Source of the DNA: DASQHY01 sp035602605
GTDB lineage: Bacteria; Acidobacteriota; Terriglobia; Acidiferrales; UBA7541
Direction: 5' to 3'
Length of the DNA stretch: 64,000 bases
Assembly: GCA_035602605.1 (NCBI GenBank)
Contig: DATNLZ010000008.1
Location: 62,001 to 126,000 of the forward strand
The translations under genes were made by a program, and so were the position numbers. Every line of letters starts with the position of its first letter. The stretch's first letter is position 1. Positions 44,664 through 53,866 of this stretch are shown here, one piece after another. The notes under the pieces are model-generated. The model was given only the letters and a program-made list of their open reading frames with translations, was not told where the DNA came from and did not search any database.

Positions 44664-46202
44664 TCATCGCTGCGGTATTTGCTGGGCCGCCAAATGCGGC
44701 AGCCTGAATAACACGCCGACCAACAACCAAAGATATGCATTTAGAACATAATTCTGAAAGGCCTGCATTCCCGTATACGTGAACAGCAGCAGGAGCAGGA
44801 AGGCGAACCAGAAGATCGAGAACGCAATCGGAAAATAAGGACTGCCTTTCAACCGGCGAACCACGCGCCATGCGGCGAGAAGGAGCGTCACGGTCCAGAC
44901 GATCCACAGCACGAGGCCCAGAATCCCAAGTTCGACGACGAGTGTGCCGAAGCCGCTTTCGACACCAAGCGTGGGTGGCGTTATATGAAGCCACTGACGG
45001 ACGTATTGCCCCCCCAGTGAAGCCGTTCCGATTCCATAGCCATAGGGCCATCGTGGATCCTGGAATGCCGTCAAAAGTTCCTTGATCGGATACCCTCCGA
45101 CGCGATGGCTCAATTCGGAGTTCGGGCTGTACGGCGATAGAGTCTCCGAATAAAAGGACAAACGAGCGCCAATATCTTGGGGGAAAATGGAAATCATCAC
45201 GATCAATCCCAGTCCGCAGACAATCGAGGTAGAGTGAATGATTTTAATGATTTGGTGCGCCTTCCGCTTCTTCCATGGCGCTCCCCACAAGAACGCCGAA
45301 ATGCATATGAGCGCGGATCCAGCCGTCCACATGACGCCCCCTCGTGAACCACTGAGGAGTAGCGCCGTCGTGATTGCACCCAAAGAAACGAAAGTGAGTT
45401 TACGGCCCCCCTTTGTGCGCAGGAGCAGGTAGCCGGCCGCGCCGAAACCGACCAACCACATCAAGATGAGATAGCTGGCAAATCTGCCGTCGCTTACAAA
45501 GACGGAAGTCGGTCGGTAGAGGAACTGCCCAGAAGTTGGGGCGTAACGCTTCAGCGTGGCCAGTCCCCGGATGTTTTCATCGAGTATCGTTGGGTTGAGA
45601 AACTCCGATCCGCGAATTGCCTGAATCACTCCAAGAACTGCAATCACGGTGGCCATACTTAAGTTTACTGTCAAAAATTTCTGTAGATTCTTTTCTGTAT
45701 CCGCCAGCGCGTAACCAACAAACATAAGAGGTACATAATAAAAATAGATCTTCAGTCCCAGGAGGCCGAAAAGTACGTTCGGTGAGCCAGGATTAAAAAC
45801 CTGGATAACTCCGAAGCCGAAAAATAGAATAAGCGGAACTATAAATCGTGGATGGAATCCTTCTGCCTTGTGTCTGCGTAAGGACATGAAAAAGGAGACA
45901 TAAACAATGCCAACGAGAAAGTCTTTTGCGAAATAGATGAGCATATTGTTGCCCATATATTTTCGGGCAAGGTCTTCGAAGAGAAGCCAGAGGAGGAAGA
46001 AATAGAAGCCTGAACGCCAATTCTTAAGGATGAGGAGTAAAATAACTCCCGTGGCGATTGCAAGTCCCCTCAGAATTAGATCTTCTGATGTCCCAGTGAC
46101 GATCCAGTTGGCGACTACATACGCCCCGCCAAGACCAAGCAGCAGGAAGGCGAGTCCACCAAATCGAAGGCCACGCATAGAGCTGCTGAGGGCTTCGATC
46201 AC
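44664..46202 (-). CDS. O-antigen ligase/polymerase-like membrane protein (Wzy-type)
   Basis: A 512-residue membrane protein with about twelve hydrophobic segments and a large periplasmic loop in the second half (from SFYSETLSPYSPNSELSHRVGG, about 385 onward), as in Wzy/WaaL proteins; GSRGG near 290 is a common mark of the family. It probably polymerises undecaprenyl-linked repeat units in the periplasm, working with the flippase (57350) and the co-polymerase kinase (61583). The start is GTG 46202 with GAGGGA upstream. A ligase role cannot be excluded. Confidence 0.82.
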   Translation of the reverse strand: MIEALSSSMRGLRFGGLAFLLLGLGGAYVVANWIVTGTSEDLILRGLAIATGVILLLILKNWRSGFYFFLLWLLFEDLARKYMGNNMLIYFAKDFLVGIVYVSFFMSLRRHKAEGFHPRFIVPLILFFGFGVIQVFNPGSPNVLFGLLGLKIYFYYVPLMFVGYALADTEKNLQKFLTVNLSMATVIAVLGVIQAIRGSEFLNPTILDENIRGLATLKRYAPTSGQFLYRPTSVFVSDGRFASYLILMWLVGFGAAGYLLLRTKGGRKLTFVSLGAITTALLLSGSRGGVMWTAGSALICISAFLWGAPWKKRKAHQIIKIIHSTSIVCGLGLIVMISIFPQDIGARLSFYSETLSPYSPNSELSHRVGGYPIKELLTAFQDPRWPYGYGIGTASLGGQYVRQWLHITPPTLGVESGFGTLVVELGILGLVLWIVWTVTLLLAAWRVVRRLKGSPYFPIAFSIFWFAFLLLLLFTYTGMQAFQNYVLNAYLWLLVGVLFRLPHLAAQQIPQR

Positions 46203-46257
46203 ACTATTTCCCTCAGGTCCCAGCTATGCTTGGACCGATTCTGTCGGTTAGGGGTCA

Positions 46258-47445
46258 TCATTCCGTTTTTTTCGAGAGCAGCTCTTCGAAAAGACTGATG
46301 TGCCGGTTAATCATGATGCCTTGAGAAAAAAGAGCAAGTGCGCGTTCCCTAGCTTGATTACCGACCTTGCCGACAAGGGATGGATCATCCAGAACACGCT
46401 GGAGGCATGAGGTAAGGCCTGCCACGTCGCCTGGCGGAAATTTCAGACCCGCACCATCCACAACTTCTCCGAGCCCACCGATGTCGGAAACAATGACGAG
46501 CCTGGCGCGCATCATTTGCTCAATCGCAGCGAGCCCGGCAGTCTCTTCCCACAACGATGGCATGACCACTGCCGTGACGTCCTGTAATTCACACTGCAAA
46601 TCAGATCCCAGCCGATAGCCGGTGAAGGTTACACGTTCGCGCAGCTCGAGGGCGTCTGTCAACCTTTCGAGGCGCCCGCGCTCAGGACCATCTCCGATGA
46701 ATTTCAATAAGAATTTATATCCGCGACGGTCTAATTCTTTAGCCGATTGGAGAAGAATCGGCAATCCCTTTTCATTGACGAGCCGGCCCACGTAGGCGAA
46801 ACAAAGTGGCGTTGAAATGTCCGGGAAAGCTGCACCATCTCGAGGTGGAGGAGAAACATCCAGAATGCCGTAAAAAATGACCTCAGAGCGCGGGAGTCTA
46901 AGGCGGTGTTTAACGTGCTCGGTGATTGGTGCATTGCGAGCGACCAGTTTGCACATCCAGTGGCGGGGAAAAGTGAACAGAAGCATTGCAAGACTCCTGG
47001 CAATGCCGGTCTTGGCCCGGTTGCACTCAACACACTTTTGATAGCGTCCCGCCTGGAAATGGCCCGGACAAACTGTTTGGGTCGGCTCGAAGAAAAACAG
47101 CCCGTTGGGACAAGCAGCCTGATAGCCATGATGCTCGACCACGACGGGCTTGCACAGCAGTAATCCGAAAAGCATCGGCAAAAAGCAGGGGCCGGCGAGA
47201 TGGATTACGTCTGCTTCGCGCACAAGTCGAAACAACGCAAGCCAAGTCGGCTGTCGCACGACGCGGAATGGCAGCGGACTGTCATCAAAGTCTCCTGAGG
47301 AGGTCGGCGTCGCCACGATGATGCCAATTCGCGATGCGCGATCAGAGCTGATCCTCCGTGCCAGCCCCTCGGCTAACAATCGAACATATGTTTCAACACC
47401 GCCTACGCTAGGCGCGAACGCATGCGTATAGATCAATACTTTCAT
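46258..47445 (-). CDS. GT4-type glycosyltransferase
   Basis: I choose ATG 47445 (395 residues, MKVLIYTHAFAPSVGG) because homology begins there; the frame extends to 47613 through a basic, unlikely stretch. The GT-B fold shows VGGVETYVRLLAEGLA at the N-terminus, a Cys-containing insert (CPGHFQ, KCVECNRAK) seen in several family-4 enzymes, and the donor motif LWEETAGLAAIEQMMRARLVIVSD. The usual Glu pair is retained. It lies 55 bases before the polymerase gene in the same direction. Sugar specificity is unknown. Confidence 0.86.
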   Translation of the reverse strand: MKVLIYTHAFAPSVGGVETYVRLLAEGLARRISSDRASRIGIIVATPTSSGDFDDSPLPFRVVRQPTWLALFRLVREADVIHLAGPCFLPMLFGLLLCKPVVVEHHGYQAACPNGLFFFEPTQTVCPGHFQAGRYQKCVECNRAKTGIARSLAMLLFTFPRHWMCKLVARNAPITEHVKHRLRLPRSEVIFYGILDVSPPPRDGAAFPDISTPLCFAYVGRLVNEKGLPILLQSAKELDRRGYKFLLKFIGDGPERGRLERLTDALELRERVTFTGYRLGSDLQCELQDVTAVVMPSLWEETAGLAAIEQMMRARLVIVSDIGGLGEVVDGAGLKFPPGDVAGLTSCLQRVLDDPSLVGKVGNQARERALALFSQGIMINRHISLFEELLSKKTE

Positions 47446-47623
47446 GGACGGGTGTCTGGGCACGCCGGTAGAAGGTCCGGCAATTTCCCCGGCGAACGAC
47501 AGTGCTTCCACGCGTTTGCGGAATGAACGCATTATCCGTGTCGCCCTCTGTGGACGTGCTTGAGCCGCCTCGCGACAATTTGAACGCGATGCCCGGTATC
47601 TTCGAGCAGCCATTTCATGAGGT

Positions 47624-48841
47624 TTACACGTAGGCAGAATTTTCCTTCAGGCGAACAGCCCGTTCAATGGCCTCTACCGTTCCCGCAACATTCTCTCGCG
47701 GCGACCAGCAGTCCAATTGATGGCGCGCGGCGCGTCGGATCTTGGCCAGCTTCGGTTCATCCTGCAAGGCCGCATTCAAAAGTTCGGCCAAAGCATGAAC
47801 GTTACCGGTGGGGAAGACGAAACCACTCTCGCCGTGTTTGACAAGATCATACCGTGCACCTACCCTATCGCTGACAACGACGGGGCAGCGGCAGAGCATA
47901 GCTTCATTGACAACCACGGCAAAAGGCTCGTAATCCGAGGGAAGCACAAGCAAATCCGCAGCGCTGTAAACCTCCGGCAATTTGGATTGATTCACGAAAC
48001 CAAGCATGCGCACGCGATCTCTGATTCCGAGTGTGCGCGCCAGCAGTTCTACTTCGTCACGCAGCGCACCGTCCCCCGCATAGACAAGGTAGGCATTTGG
48101 CACATCCGCTTGAGCGAAAGCATGGAGCAGGTCGAGCGGTCGCTTCCAAGGCTGAAGCTTAGCGCAAAAAAGTACAACACGGGCGGCGGTTGGTATGTTC
48201 CATGCCGCGCGGACCGCGCTACGGTCAGCCCGAGCAGCTTGTTCTACCCACCAGTCATTGTCGACGACGTAAGGCGTCAAAACCACACGTTCCGCGGGAA
48301 TTCCAAGCGAATGCATCAGGTGTGCGCTTCCGCTCGATGGGACAATGACCACATCAGCTAGACGAAACAGCCACCCCCAAAGCCAAGCCTTCAGTCTGGC
48401 CTTCCATCTCTGACCGTTGCGGGCCTGTAACTGATGCGCATCCGTGCCGAAAAGGACGGCCGTCTTTGTCCGCAGAGCTGCAGCCACTGTAATCCAGAAC
48501 GTGGCACAGCGATAGCCGGTGTAAAGCACTACTGCGTCAAAATGATCTTTTCGCAGAAGTCCCCACAACCCTGGGTTGTACAGACCCCAGAAGCGGCCAA
48601 GCCGGGAATGCCGTGCGCCGTTGGGAACGTGAGTCCACGGATAGCCATCGAGGAGGGGAACGTCCCACTTCACCGCAACACCGAATTCAGGGTCAATGTG
48701 AGACTCTGACCCCTTCAAAGTGCAGTAGGCCACAAGAATGTCGAGTTGCGGATGCTGCGCCAAATGGCGAAAGACCGGCGCACTGTATTGAACAGGATGA
48801 GAGGCAACAAAGAGGACACGATAGCGGCCGCGGTCGGTCAT
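47624..48841 (-). CDS. GT4-type glycosyltransferase
   Basis: The 405-residue protein starts at ATG 48841, which overlaps the stop of the decayed gene upstream by four bases (ATGA). The fold is GT-B: VLFVASHPVQYSAPVFRHLA at the N-terminus, VLFCAKLQPWKRPLDLLHAF and the donor motif DYEPFAVVVNEAMLCRCPVVVSD with both Glu residues. The HPVQYSAP start is characteristic of a family-4 branch in exopolysaccharide loci. It should add one sugar to the lipid-linked repeat unit; which one is unknown. Confidence 0.87.
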   Translation of the reverse strand: MTDRGRYRVLFVASHPVQYSAPVFRHLAQHPQLDILVAYCTLKGSESHIDPEFGVAVKWDVPLLDGYPWTHVPNGARHSRLGRFWGLYNPGLWGLLRKDHFDAVVLYTGYRCATFWITVAAALRTKTAVLFGTDAHQLQARNGQRWKARLKAWLWGWLFRLADVVIVPSSGSAHLMHSLGIPAERVVLTPYVVDNDWWVEQAARADRSAVRAAWNIPTAARVVLFCAKLQPWKRPLDLLHAFAQADVPNAYLVYAGDGALRDEVELLARTLGIRDRVRMLGFVNQSKLPEVYSAADLLVLPSDYEPFAVVVNEAMLCRCPVVVSDRVGARYDLVKHGESGFVFPTGNVHALAELLNAALQDEPKLAKIRRAARHQLDCWSPRENVAGTVEAIERAVRLKENSAYV

Positions 48842-49191
48842 TGCAAATGACTGGTTCCTTGCAGGGCTTCCGCATAACGTGCCCCGATTGCGGGCCACGA
48901 AAAGTAATTTATTTGTGCGAGCCAGCTGAGCTCGGCCAGCACGTGGCGAAGTAAGGAGTCGGAAAGGAGTCTCGCAAGCGCCACGGCCAGCGCCTCCCCA
49001 TTCTGCGCCACCGCTCGTTTTCGCAGTTCATCGATCGCCGCGCGCCAGGCCTTATCCGCCCTGCGCATGCGAAATGCCTCGAGTTCGTATCCGAGCGGCA
49101 CAAGACCTTGGCCCAGCCACGAGCAATACTCCTCGCGTCCATCGGTCGGCTCATCGCGCCGGCCGAGGAGAGTAATGGTTCTTCCTTTCAT
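48838..49191 (-). pseudogene. Glycosyltransferase gene with its middle deleted in frame
   Basis: The 117-codon frame from ATG 49191 joins an N-terminal piece typical of GT4 enzymes (LLGRRDEPTDGREEYCSWLGQGLVPLGYELE) to a C-terminal piece of the same kind (LARLLSDSLLRHVLAELSW, FSWPAIGARYAEAL). The roughly 250 residues that should lie between, including the donor-sugar site, are absent. The junction is near AIDELRKRAVAQNGEAL. The stop still overlaps the next glycosyltransferase start (ATGA, 48838-48841), so the frame is intact for coupling although catalysis should be lost. An upstream GTG (49272) would add 27 doubtful residues. Confidence 0.72.
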
Positions 49192-49278
49192 TCGGGAACG
49201 ACGGACGCATAACGGCGGCGGACCGGCTGCGAATGGCTGATTTGGTGCACCGGTTCTTTCAAGTTGATCCACGTCCTT

Positions 49279-50043
49279 TCAACTCGCTGTCTTCACACCG
49301 CAACACCACGCCATAGGCGTGTTTTCCCCACTCAGTTCACGCACCTCGCCGCCCGCGTCGGCCACGACTTTAGCCACGTGGCCGGCTTCGATAGCAGCTC
49401 CGCGCCAGCTCTTCCCGACTACCGCTGGGTCGAGCCCGAGCAAAACCGCAAAACAGCGGCTAACATGAATCAGATGCGATGCCCACAGGGCATCCGCGAT
49501 TCCCCATGCCACACGTCCGCGCCAATTCATCGTTGGCCTGAGTCCGCCGTTGAACTGAAATAAGAACCTGCCGCCGGGCTTCAGGATGCGCAACATCTCC
49601 CGCACATATTGAAAGACGAGCATCTCAGAGGGGAGGTGTTGAAGGACCAGATAGCTGAAAACGAAATCTGCCACATCTGTTCGCACGCACGAAAAGTCTT
49701 TGCCATTGCCGAGCAGCCACAAGATTTGTTCATGAGCACTATGAATTTGTCGCGCTCGCCGCAACATCTCCAGTGAAAGATCGAAAGCATAGACCCGCTC
49801 GAAACGCCCAGCGAAGCTGCGAGTCATCCGCCCCGCGCCGCAGCCGAGTTCGATCATGACTTGCCCGCTGACTGGGAGGGAGCAGCGCTCAAGTATGGAG
49901 AGGACGATCCGCTGAAAATCATCTTCACCAGAAGCTAGAAACGAATCCACATCCCACTCATGGCGCCACGACGCAATGTAATGAAAGGCGTTCTTGCGAG
50001 CCCGTTCATCCCAGTCACGACGCATTGTTTCCGTCACATTCAC
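49279..50043 (-). CDS. SAM-dependent methyltransferase
   Basis: The start is set at GTG 50043, which has GGGAG nine bases upstream; an ATG-like start at 50094 lacks one. The 254-residue protein opens with RRDWDERARKNAFHYIAS, a segment typical of methyltransferases in sugar loci, then motif I VMIELGCGAGRMTRSFA, AFDLSLEMLRRAR and DFVFSYLVLQHLP. It probably methylates a sugar of the repeat unit or caps the chain. It is in operon order after the glycosyltransferase at 50129. The acceptor is unknown. Confidence 0.86.
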   Translation of the reverse strand: MNVTETMRRDWDERARKNAFHYIASWRHEWDVDSFLASGEDDFQRIVLSILERCSLPVSGQVMIELGCGAGRMTRSFAGRFERVYAFDLSLEMLRRARQIHSAHEQILWLLGNGKDFSCVRTDVADFVFSYLVLQHLPSEMLVFQYVREMLRILKPGGRFLFQFNGGLRPTMNWRGRVAWGIADALWASHLIHVSRCFAVLLGLDPAVVGKSWRGAAIEAGHVAKVVADAGGEVRELSGENTPMAWCCGVKTAS

Positions 50044-50128
50044 GTGCGATTCTCCCTTACCTGCTAGAATGCTGGGCAAACACAATGATTCCAACTAGCT
50101 TATTCCGTCTCTCTGCGCAATATACCAG

Positions 50129-51289
50129 CTATCCACGAGCTCCCGTCGTTGCTAGCTTCGTCCGGGCATTCTCTACCTCGGGCGAGAAATCCGACAGTCC
50201 AGTTACGTCGAAGAACCGCGGCCACCAGTTCTCGGGGGACATCCAACGCTCGACCCTAGGCCGCGCGTGCTCCAAAACAAGCTGGCGGTAGAACAGCGGC
50301 CTGGCGAGCACCTCGCGAATTATCTCTAGAAATGCTTCCGTGTCTTCCGCGCGGGGCACAAGCAACACATCCAGCGGAGGCTCGCTCAAGAAGAGTGAAC
50401 TCGCCCCGCCGGGGGACGCGATGACGGGCACGCCGCACGCCAGGGCCTCAGCTACAACGTAGCCGAACGGCTCGTAGACTGAAGGGCACAGAGAAAAATC
50501 TCCAGATGAATAGATCGCGGGAAGCAACTCAGGAGGCGCGTCCTGGATGAGACGAACCCTGGATGTCCGGAAAGAATCTTCCGGGAGCTCGCCACGGATA
50601 GCAAGGACCCAATACACGTCCGGCAGCGCCCGGATCAAGGCGCGTACAACGCCGAAATTCTTCATCGGGTGGAGCGAGCCGACAAAAACACCGACACAGG
50701 CATCGGCCGGCAGGTCGAACGAACGTCGGCACGTTCCCTGGTCGAGGGGGGGGGATTGCCGGCTGGCGATGAGCGAAACAACGTGCGATTCATACCCGAA
50801 GAACCGAAGTACTTCTTCGGCCACTTGTCCTGAATTCGAAAGGACCCGCTTGCCGCGGCCACTCAGCCGCTCCAACACCATCGAATCCCACCACTTCATT
50901 TTCCAATAGCCGCCAAGGGAGATGCGGGGGCGAATCACCTCCGCATAGGCGCGATACGTGCCGTGATAAAAGTGCACTTGCTTGCAGCTGGGCGGCACCC
51001 GCAGCGGATACCAGCCGACTGTGCTGTGAGAGATCACCGCCGCGACTTCTTCGTGCATGGACTGCTGCGCGGCTCGGCCTATGAAAAATCCTCGGAAGGC
51101 ATCAGCAATTGGAGGACAAATCTTTTGCGCATATTGCAGGAACGAATGCGGGGCAGAATTTTTTCGGTGGAAGATCCGAACGGCGTAACCGTGCTCTTCC
51201 AAACCATGAATCTGCTCACGTATGAAAGTTTCCAGGCCCCCGAGTATTTCGGGTGGTTCTGGAGTCAAGATGAAAACTTCCTTTCTCAC
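50129..51289 (-). CDS. GT4-type glycosyltransferase
   Basis: Three starts are possible: GTG 51322, ATG 51310 and GTG 51289. I favour 51289 (386 residues) because GGAG lies eight bases upstream, homology starts there (RKEVFILTPEPPEILGG), and it follows the stop of a gene remnant by a single base. The protein has GT-B features: LGGLETFIREQIHGLE, GVFVGSLHPMKNFGVV and the donor motif VYEPFGYVVAEALACGVPVIASPGG. It acts in repeat-unit assembly at the inner membrane; specificity is unknown. Confidence 0.85.
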   Translation of the reverse strand: MRKEVFILTPEPPEILGGLETFIREQIHGLEEHGYAVRIFHRKNSAPHSFLQYAQKICPPIADAFRGFFIGRAAQQSMHEEVAAVISHSTVGWYPLRVPPSCKQVHFYHGTYRAYAEVIRPRISLGGYWKMKWWDSMVLERLSGRGKRVLSNSGQVAEEVLRFFGYESHVVSLIASRQSPPLDQGTCRRSFDLPADACVGVFVGSLHPMKNFGVVRALIRALPDVYWVLAIRGELPEDSFRTSRVRLIQDAPPELLPAIYSSGDFSLCPSVYEPFGYVVAEALACGVPVIASPGGASSLFLSEPPLDVLLVPRAEDTEAFLEIIREVLARPLFYRQLVLEHARPRVERWMSPENWWPRFFDVTGLSDFSPEVENARTKLATTGARG

Positions 51290-51290
51290 T

Positions 51291-51492
51291 TCACACGCTC
51301 CGGTCTTCATGGTAGCGTTCACGCACCCACGCTATCTGCTCGAGATGTGGGAGTCGGCGAGCAACTGTGAAGTGAGTTTCCAATGATTGGGATACGCGTG
51401 GCTAGATCCAAGGATCTTCTGATTTCAGACTCATTCATGCCTCTCGTTAACACAAGCTTGGTGACCTTCACATGTTTATGGTTCAAGGTCAT
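51291..51492 (-). pseudogene. Probable remnant of a small or deleted gene between glycosyltransferases
   Basis: An ATG at 51490-51492 overlaps the stop of the upstream glycosyltransferase (ATGA) and reads MTLNHKHVKVTKLVLTRGMN, a start-like sequence. A different frame ends at 51291 with protein-like text, TVARRLPHLEQIAWVRERY, one base before the next gene's GTG. The two look like the beginning and end of one gene joined out of frame by a deletion. The family is not identifiable. It could also be chance. Confidence 0.4.
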
Positions 51493-52559
51493 TGCCGCAA
51501 CTTTCGTGCCCACGCACGGGCCAGCAGCGCCGTGCCGCGCGCGGCATTTCCCAGGCTCCGCCGAGCGATAGCCAGCAGCTCGGCTAAAGCATAGTCGAGC
51601 GCTCCATTGCCAGCGAAATAGTCTAAATAGGCCAATCGCACTTTTTCCTCAGACCAGGCTCTCGCGGGAGCCGCAAGCTTCCGGCCGCATTTTTCGGTCG
51701 TTTCCAGTATCGTGTCCACGCGGTGATCGTAGGTGTACTCGCACAGAACTTTCTCCCGAGCGACGTCGACGATGCGCCGCCGCGTTGATTCCTCACCAAG
51801 GTATTTTCGCACAAGAGGCACGATTTCTCGCGCTTCGTGATAGCCAATGAAGTGAACCCCCTCCTCAAAGCCGAGTTGCGTTAGCTCGCTCGGCAGCTTG
51901 GTGATTAACAATGCGCCTGCTGCCATCGCCTCGAAGACCCGCAAATTTGCGTCCTGCGGGAAATCATCCCGGCCGATGTTCACGACCACCTGCGATTGGA
52001 GGTAAGCCCGGGCGGTTTCTTCCTGAGAATACCGGCGACTCCATTCATTCATCCGGAAAGTCCGCGAGAGCTCCGGCAATAGACGCGCTCTCGTTTGATA
52101 TAAGGGTCCCTCCGTTTGTCCCACCCAGCCAACTTCGAACACCCGCTCGAAATCTTCGTCTGAAAAAATTGAAGCGTCGATGGCGTGTGGAATTAAGTGG
52201 ACCTGGGGATGACCTGCCTTCTGAAATTCTGCGTCGTAACCTGGATGAAAGACAAAGACCAGGTCGAACACCATGGACCACGAAATTCGGCGACGCGTAT
52301 AGGCGAAGGTGTCTATCTGGAAGCAAGCCGTCGGAATATCCACTGCGGTGAGCCCCCACGGAAGCATCGGAAGGAACTCGGGATGGAGGATCAAAGTAGG
52401 GCGCTCCGGGCACCTTTGCAAAAGTTGGTTGATATCTCCGTTCAGAGGAAAACTCGTCTCGACACCAACTACTCGGACCCCTCTTCGGCGAAAGGCGCGC
52501 GCGTAAGCGGCCGACTCTCGGACAAGATCTTCTTCCCTCCAGAGAACCAGAATTGTCAT
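51489..52559 (-). CDS. CgeB-like glycosyltransferase
   Basis: The 356-residue protein has a GT-B-like sequence of the CgeB/Glyco_trans_1_2 type: MTILVLWREEDLVRESAAY at the N-terminus, FVFHPGYDAEFQKAGHPQVHLIPHAID in the middle, EVGWVGQT, and the C-terminal block DDFPQDANLRVFEAMAAGALLITK, which holds the donor-site Glu. This family adds sugars in spore-coat and exopolysaccharide pathways. The tail after about residue 290 is helical and less conserved. It is in operon order after the two epimerase genes, so one of their products may be its donor sugar, which is inference. Confidence 0.82.
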   Translation of the reverse strand: MTILVLWREEDLVRESAAYARAFRRRGVRVVGVETSFPLNGDINQLLQRCPERPTLILHPEFLPMLPWGLTAVDIPTACFQIDTFAYTRRRISWSMVFDLVFVFHPGYDAEFQKAGHPQVHLIPHAIDASIFSDEDFERVFEVGWVGQTEGPLYQTRARLLPELSRTFRMNEWSRRYSQEETARAYLQSQVVVNIGRDDFPQDANLRVFEAMAAGALLITKLPSELTQLGFEEGVHFIGYHEAREIVPLVRKYLGEESTRRRIVDVAREKVLCEYTYDHRVDTILETTEKCGRKLAAPARAWSEEKVRLAYLDYFAGNGALDYALAELLAIARRSLGNAARGTALLARAWARKLRQ

Positions 52560-52792
52560 CCCAGCCCTTCGGCGCAGTCTGCAGACTTTGCCTCACAGAA
52601 GACCCTCATTTGCCGGCATGACCTTTCAAGACTTCGAAAGTCCAATGCCTGTAAAGACGGCGGGAAGCCTACCTGCCACCTGCCAGAATTTATTCACAAG
52701 CTTCGCATAACGCGGCCAGATATAGGCTTGGGAACATCTCACACCGCCGAAGTGACGGACTGTCTCCCAGGAGAATCCCTTTGCAACCTGAT

Positions 52793-53866
52793 TCAGCGCG
52801 CGCCGGCGCCGTTTGCACGATTCTTCTGTGACTCGATAATTTGGTTCAGGATTTCGTCTAGGCTGACCGTGATCTGCCATTGTGGATAGTGGTCCTTGAA
52901 TTTTCGCAGATTCGAGATGTAGCAAATATGGTCGCCCTTGCGGGCCCTCTCGACGTACTGCCAGTCCAGCTTCCGCCCCGTCACGATTTCGATTCTTGCG
53001 ATCGCTTCGAGAATCGAGATGCTATTGGCACGTCCTCCGCCGAGGTTGTAGACCTCGCCGGACCGCGGATTGTACGCGAACTCTTCAACGGCGCGCACGA
53101 CATCCAAGCTGTGAATGTTGTCGCGAACTTGCTTTCCCTTATAGCCAAAGACAGAATATGTGCCGCCTACCATCACGACTTTGACCAGATACGCGAGGAA
53201 GCCATGTAACTCAACCCCGGAATGTGATGGTCCGGTCAGACAGCCGCCGCGGAATATACCGACCTTCATGCCAAAGTAGAGGCCATACTCCTGAGCGAAA
53301 AGATCCGCGGCCGCCTTCGATGCGCCAAAGAGAGAATGCATCGTCCGGTCAATCCGGCAACTTTCGTCAATTCCATCAAAGTCGGCGGCATCAGCATAGT
53401 CATAACGCATCTCGTTTTCCCGCATCGGCTTTTCATTTGGTGCATCGCCATAAACTTTGTTTGAGCTGAGGAAAACAAAAACCGCCTCAGGGCAGTGCTG
53501 GCGTGTGGTCTCAAGCAAGTTAACCGTGCCGAGTGCGTTCACCTCAAAATCAAGCAGAGGAATCTCGCGAGCCTTGTCGTGCGAGGGCTGCGCGGCGCAG
53601 TGCAAAATAAGGTCAAAACGATGCATCTTGAAAAGCTCGCTGAGCCGAGCACGATCACGAATATCTATGTCGCAATGCGTGAAATTCTTAGTCGACAGCT
53701 TCAGCCGTTCAAGGTTCCATATGGTATCACCCGCAGGACCGAAGAAAACGCTGCGCATGTTGTTGTCCACGCCGAAAACGCGGTGTCCCTGACGATCGAA
53801 ATACTCGACGGCTTCAGAGCCGATAAGTCCGCTACTGCCTGTCACGAGAATATTCCAGTTCTTCAT
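52793..53866 (-). CDS. NAD-dependent sugar epimerase, CDP-paratose 2-epimerase-like
   Basis: The 357-residue extended SDR has a Rossmann motif near the N-terminus (VTGSSGLIGSEAVEYF), LHCAAQPSHD, SSNKVYGD and GGCLTGPSHSG, as in CDP-paratose/tyvelose 2-epimerases and their relatives. The usual catalytic YxxxK reads SLFGASK, with Phe in place of Tyr; the HSLFGASK form recurs in one branch of this family, so it may reflect a subgroup rather than damage. Its start overlaps the stop of the neighbouring epimerase by four bases (53863-53866), so the two are made together. Substrate is inferred to be a nucleotide-linked sugar. Confidence 0.83.
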   Translation of the reverse strand: MKNWNILVTGSSGLIGSEAVEYFDRQGHRVFGVDNNMRSVFFGPAGDTIWNLERLKLSTKNFTHCDIDIRDRARLSELFKMHRFDLILHCAAQPSHDKAREIPLLDFEVNALGTVNLLETTRQHCPEAVFVFLSSNKVYGDAPNEKPMRENEMRYDYADAADFDGIDESCRIDRTMHSLFGASKAAADLFAQEYGLYFGMKVGIFRGGCLTGPSHSGVELHGFLAYLVKVVMVGGTYSVFGYKGKQVRDNIHSLDVVRAVEEFAYNPRSGEVYNLGGGRANSISILEAIARIEIVTGRKLDWQYVERARKGDHICYISNLRKFKDHYPQWQITVSLDEILNQIIESQKNRANGAGAR

